This document shows, in pieces, positions 60,379 to 64,000 of a stretch of 64,000 nt of DNA (position 1 is the first letter of the stretch; the number at the start of each line of letters is the position of its first letter). This stretch comes from Xanthostigma xanthostigma. Its lineage: Eukaryota; Arthropoda; Insecta; Raphidioptera; Raphidiidae. A program made the position numbers and the translations under genes. The notes under the pieces were generated by a model. That model did no database searches. It was not told the DNA's origin and saw nothing but the letters and a program-made list of their open reading frames with translations. The stretch is taken from contig OY754466.1 in NCBI GenBank assembly GCA_963575645.1, positions 19,756,001 to 19,820,000 on the forward strand, written 5' to 3'.

Positions 60379-60695
60379 TTATGTATGACCACGCATAACT
60401 TTTTACAGAGTAGTCCGATTTTGATATTTATTTTTTTGTTTGAAAGGGTATACCCCGAAGTTGGTCCCATATAAATTTGGTAAAAAAATTCCAACCCTAA
60501 GGGTAGGAAAACAGGGGATGATTGATTGTTTACTCACTGATTGTAATGTATGACGACACATAACTTTTTACAGAGTAGTCCGATTTTGTTAATTATTTTT
60601 TTATTGGATAGGGTATACCTCGAGGCTGGTCTCATATAAATTTGGAAAAAAAATTCCTTCCCTAAGGGTGGGAAAATAGGGGTGATTTATTGTTC
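60379..60695 (+). repeat. Tandem duplication of about 160 bp next to a T-rich tract
   Basis: Two units share CATAACTTTTTACAGAGTAG, GGGTATACC, CATATAAATTTGG and CCCTAAGGGT. A 50-nt tract of T runs separated by single A (60330-60376) precedes unit 1. Confidence 0.85.
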
Positions 60696-60764
60696 TCTCA
60701 CAGATTTTCATGCTGTGTTGTGTATTACAATTATAAATTATATAGCCACAAAAAATTATAAAAT

Positions 60765-62224
60765 AAAAACTTTTTAACAAAAAAATTAAACCGCCGAAAA
60801 ACTGAAAAGCAAAAAATAATAGATCTGTTTATTTAACTAAGTTCTAATTAAGTAGTCGAACGTATGTGACAGTCTAGTATATCTAAGTAATTTTGAGTCG
60901 GCGTCAAACAATCAATTAACAAAGATCCAGTGGCGGATTTACAGATTTGCCGCCTGTAGGCTATTCAATTTTTGCCGCCTCTGAATTTTGATATCTTAGT
61001 CCACAATCGTATCAATTACATTTTCTATCAATGAAATTCCAACTTTATGATTTGTGTTCCAACTTTTCTCGTATGGTTAGTATCATTGAGAATTAATAGT
61101 CCAAGAGACGGCTGCAGAAAATGTGTCGTCATAAGGTGGACGAACGAAAAAATTAGAGATGATAGTTAAGACCATAATTAAGAAAGATCGCTAAGGTTGC
61201 CTGCGAAAATCCTGCCGAAACAATGTTTTTTTAATTTGTTTATCAGTTAATAGACCAGTGAAGTTAGCTTTTGACAAGGACAAAATTAATAACAGAAAAC
61301 GAATGATGAGGAAGGGAAGAAACTGCCGTCAGAAATACAGAAACCAAAAATTCAAATGCGTAAAAGGCCGGAGGGCTGTGGGGGGTGCATTTTAGGGGTC
61401 AAACGCGGTTTTTCGTTATTTCCGGCGAAAGTTGACCCCCAATCGAAAAATGTTGTATGGCAATGTTGTAGGTATTAAAAGGATCTGCAACTTTTATGAA
61501 TATAACTTTTTCACATAACCTTAAAGATTTAAAGAAATATTGAAAAAACCGTGTTTTTTGTTTTTAATTTTTTTATCGAATCGCTATTGCGATATTCTAA
61601 AATTTCATGATCATTAAAGGATATTTTACAAAGCGCTTAGCAATTGTTCATGTAGAGATGTTGAAATATTTAGTATTTAGCACTGTATATAGGACTATAT
61701 TTCGATTTTTGTTAAATATTTTGATTTCTCTTTAATTTTCGAAATTCGTATTTTGTGTGGATAATAATTTTTTGTTTAATTTTGTAAATCGAAATAAAAA
61801 ACTTATAAACTAAATCTGCCGCCCCTTAAAATTTGCCGCCCTAGGCTTCAGCCTACTCAGCCTGCTGGTAAATCCGCCACTGCAAAGATCACTAAAAGAA
61901 ATAACCAAATCAAATTAACAATGATACGTGAAATCTCCGGCGATAAACATTAACATTCTAAACATGCGCTCTCCACACGACCACTCGCAAAGACGTGTGC
62001 CCTCAGGGTGTGCCCGTTCGGGTTGCTCTGTCGCTGACATTAACTTCGTGAACTCTCAGAGATTTCCGGCGAAGGATTGTTGACGCCGACTCAAAATTAC
62101 TTAGATATACTAGACTGTCACATACGTTCGACTACTTAAATAGAACTTAGTTAAATAAACAGATCTATTATTTTTTGCTTTTCAGTTTTTCGGCGGTTTA
62201 ATTTTTTTGTTAAAAAGTTTTTTT
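60765..62224. mobile_element. TIR element with about 150-bp ends, carrying a hAT insertion
   Basis: Left arm 60765-60915 (AATTAAACCGCCGAAAAACT, ACGTATGTGACAGTCTAGTA, ATTTTGAGTCGGCGTCAA) is mirrored in 62078-62224 with few changes. The hAT element 60928-61882 accounts for two thirds of the length. The remaining interior (61891-62077) is GC-richer and non-coding. Confidence 0.88.
60928..61882. mobile_element. 955-bp hAT-type element with 8-bp target duplication
   Basis: CAGTGGCGGATTTAC and GTAAATCCGCCACTG ends, flanked by identical CAAAGATC (60920-60927, 61883-61890). The right subterminal GCCGCCCTAGGCTTCAGCC matches the 307-bp element at 1796-2102. Longer, but without a transposase frame. Confidence 0.93.
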
Positions 62225-62299
62225 AGAAAAATTACTTGTTCGGCGAAGGTTTCTTGTGGTAAAACACAAAAACAAATGTTGCACTCTAATCTTTACCTA

Positions 62300-62558
62300 T
62301 ATAGTTCGACATAGCGGCCCGGTCCGGGTTTGCTCGAATTTGTAGATTGTCACCGTTTTTTCGTCGACTTGCGTTGCAAAACTGGTCTCCACGAAAAGCG
62401 CTTAACGCGATAATATATAGCCTATGTCCATCTTGAAGGTTCATTGTAGATATTAGCGACAACATTTTTAAATCGGATGAGTAGTTTCGGAGATTACCTC
62501 TCCTACATCCAAACTTACAAACCTTACCTTTTTGTAATATTGGTATAGGTAGATTGTC
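62300..62558 (-). repeat. Retroelement-like repeat tail, copy 2
   Basis: Opposite-strand counterpart of 55268-55512: AGCGGCCCGGTCCGGG, TGGTCTCCACGAAAAGCG, GATAATATATAGCC, GAGTAGTTTCGGAGATTACC. Confidence 0.7.
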
Positions 62559-64000
62559 GAATGAATTTGTTAATACATGACTATAAAGTTTTAATATAAT
62601 GACAAAAAATTCTCTTTAAAAATTACTTGTCTGTTTTAAACGACAAATAATTATATATATAATAAAGTTTCTTTTAGAAGTTTTTCGATTTTATGCTTCC
62701 TTTTTATTTTCATTACTTCTTTTGCTTTCACAAAACACATTTTCCGTTTTTACTTTACAAAACAGTTTTCTATTCATATAAAAATAACTTTTAATCACAA
62801 ATTTACATTGTATAGTTTATTACAGTCATTTTTTGTTGCAATCAACTTTCATAGAGGACACAATTTCCCTAAGTACCTACATTAATCAGTTTTATTCATC
62901 TTTTAGTAATCAGACACGTCTCAACACACATCATAGAAAGTCAGCCAACGCCTATCTTTTACTATTCCGACTCCACAAGTGAATGGTTACTAATTTAGGT
63001 CAAAATTCACTTTTCAAAATTTTACAATATTTTTCGTTTTGAGGTCACCCGAATCCAAAAAACATATTTTTGAAAAAAGTCTGTGCGCCTGTTTGTCTGT
63101 ATACTACACAAGTCAAACGGATGAACGGATTGAAACCAGATTTTGGTAGGATGTTTGATATGCAAATATGAAGAGCCCTGTTGTTTTTGGGTAAAATCGG
63201 CGCATGCGCAAAAGAGATATATGCTATGATAATATTTTTTTATATAATAATGTTATACTTTTCATAACGGTTTATTATTCTATTTATTTTTACAAGAAAG
63301 ATTTGTAAAATTTTTTTTCTCCACTTTATAGACTCGGAAATATTTTGAAAGTAAAAAAAAAATTGGAACGAAGTTTGACCCTGCAGGCCATCTTTGAAAC
63401 TTCGCGCTATTTTCGAGTTCACAACACTCAAAAATATATAAATTATAGCAAAAAATATAGCTCAAACAAAAAATCAATTTCTTACGAATTTTTCGTTATC
63501 GATATCTCGTGAACAAATGAACCGATTTTGATGCAGTTTGTGGCAATCGACGCAGTTTTTTTAACCTAAGAAAGTAATTTTGACAAAAAAATTAACCTAA
63601 TAAGAATTTTACGAGTAATTAAAAAAAAACATTTTTTTACTAATTTTTCGTTTACGATATTATGTCTTGAATAAATGAACCGATTTTGATGCGGTTTACG
63701 ACAATCAACGCAGTTTTTTGAGGAGAAGAGCTGATTAGATTTTGGAATTAATCGGTTTAGTAGCTTAGAAAATATTAAAAAAAAATAATTTCTGAAACTT
63801 GCATTTTTAAAATTTCTCATAATCTATTGGACCGAATCATTCCAAATTTTCAGGAAATCTAAGTTCATCAAAGTCATGTCAGATGCCACAAACTGCGTTT
63901 CAATCGGACACTCTTCAAAAGTAATAAGAATTTTACATACACATACACACTGCACACACCCACATACAGCCCAACAGACATTATCGCCAAAATAGCCAGA
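62559..64000. other. Intergenic, repeat-derived; two diverged direct units at 63480-63720
   Basis: AATGAACCGATTTTGATGC with GCAGTTTTTT downstream recurs at about 63517 and 63674. The surrounding words (GTCAAACGGATGAACGGATT near 63113) are of the kind found in LINE 3-prime regions. No gene. Confidence 0.5.

Overview
The window reads as nuclear DNA of an insect: AT-rich, intron-rich and very densely packed with DNA transposons. The encoded ribosomal protein S23 carries the insect-type FVPRDG and [10 protein letters not shown] segments, candidate promoters use the arthropod TCAGT initiator, and the dispersed repeats (RTE-like tails ending in TTAGTATAGAT, hAT MITEs, a pogo/Tigger fossil, P-like elements with a THAP-like start) are of kinds common in insects. 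I cannot fix the order; Hemiptera or Lepidoptera would fit.

Layout. 1-14048 is intergenic and holds only repeats. A CAP-superfamily (GAPR-1/GLIPR2-like) gene runs on the minus strand from 36271 to 14049 in five exons; its 19-kb first intron and shorter inner introns are filled with foldback and TIR elements. A minus-strand RpS23 gene (39717-38197) follows, then a plus-strand tRNA-Leu(UAA) (40096-40178). Next come a minus-strand FAM185A-like mitochondrial gene (46129-41662, four exons) and a minus-strand eight-finger C2H2 zinc-finger gene (52030-46916, three exons, with a GC-AG first intron). A plus-strand V-ATPase subunit e gene (VhaM9.7 type) starts at 53951; its last certain exon ends at 58881. 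Antisense inside its first intron lies an exon encoding an Nkx2-1/scarecrow-type TN domain, whose homeobox exon I cannot find in the window. 59810-64000 is repeats.

The genes are unrelated housekeeping or regulatory loci and do not form a functional cluster: V-ATPase assembly, translation, a mitochondrial DUF4097-type protein, a predicted DNA-binding factor and a CAP protein. The most unusual material is the repeat architecture. One hAT family has inserted three times inside other transposons with exact 8-bp target duplications. A repeat family present in four copies swaps its core between inverted ACGTGATAACGT boxes. Several 0.7-1.3 kb elements are near-perfect foldbacks, and two repeat families carry promoter-like TATA modules.
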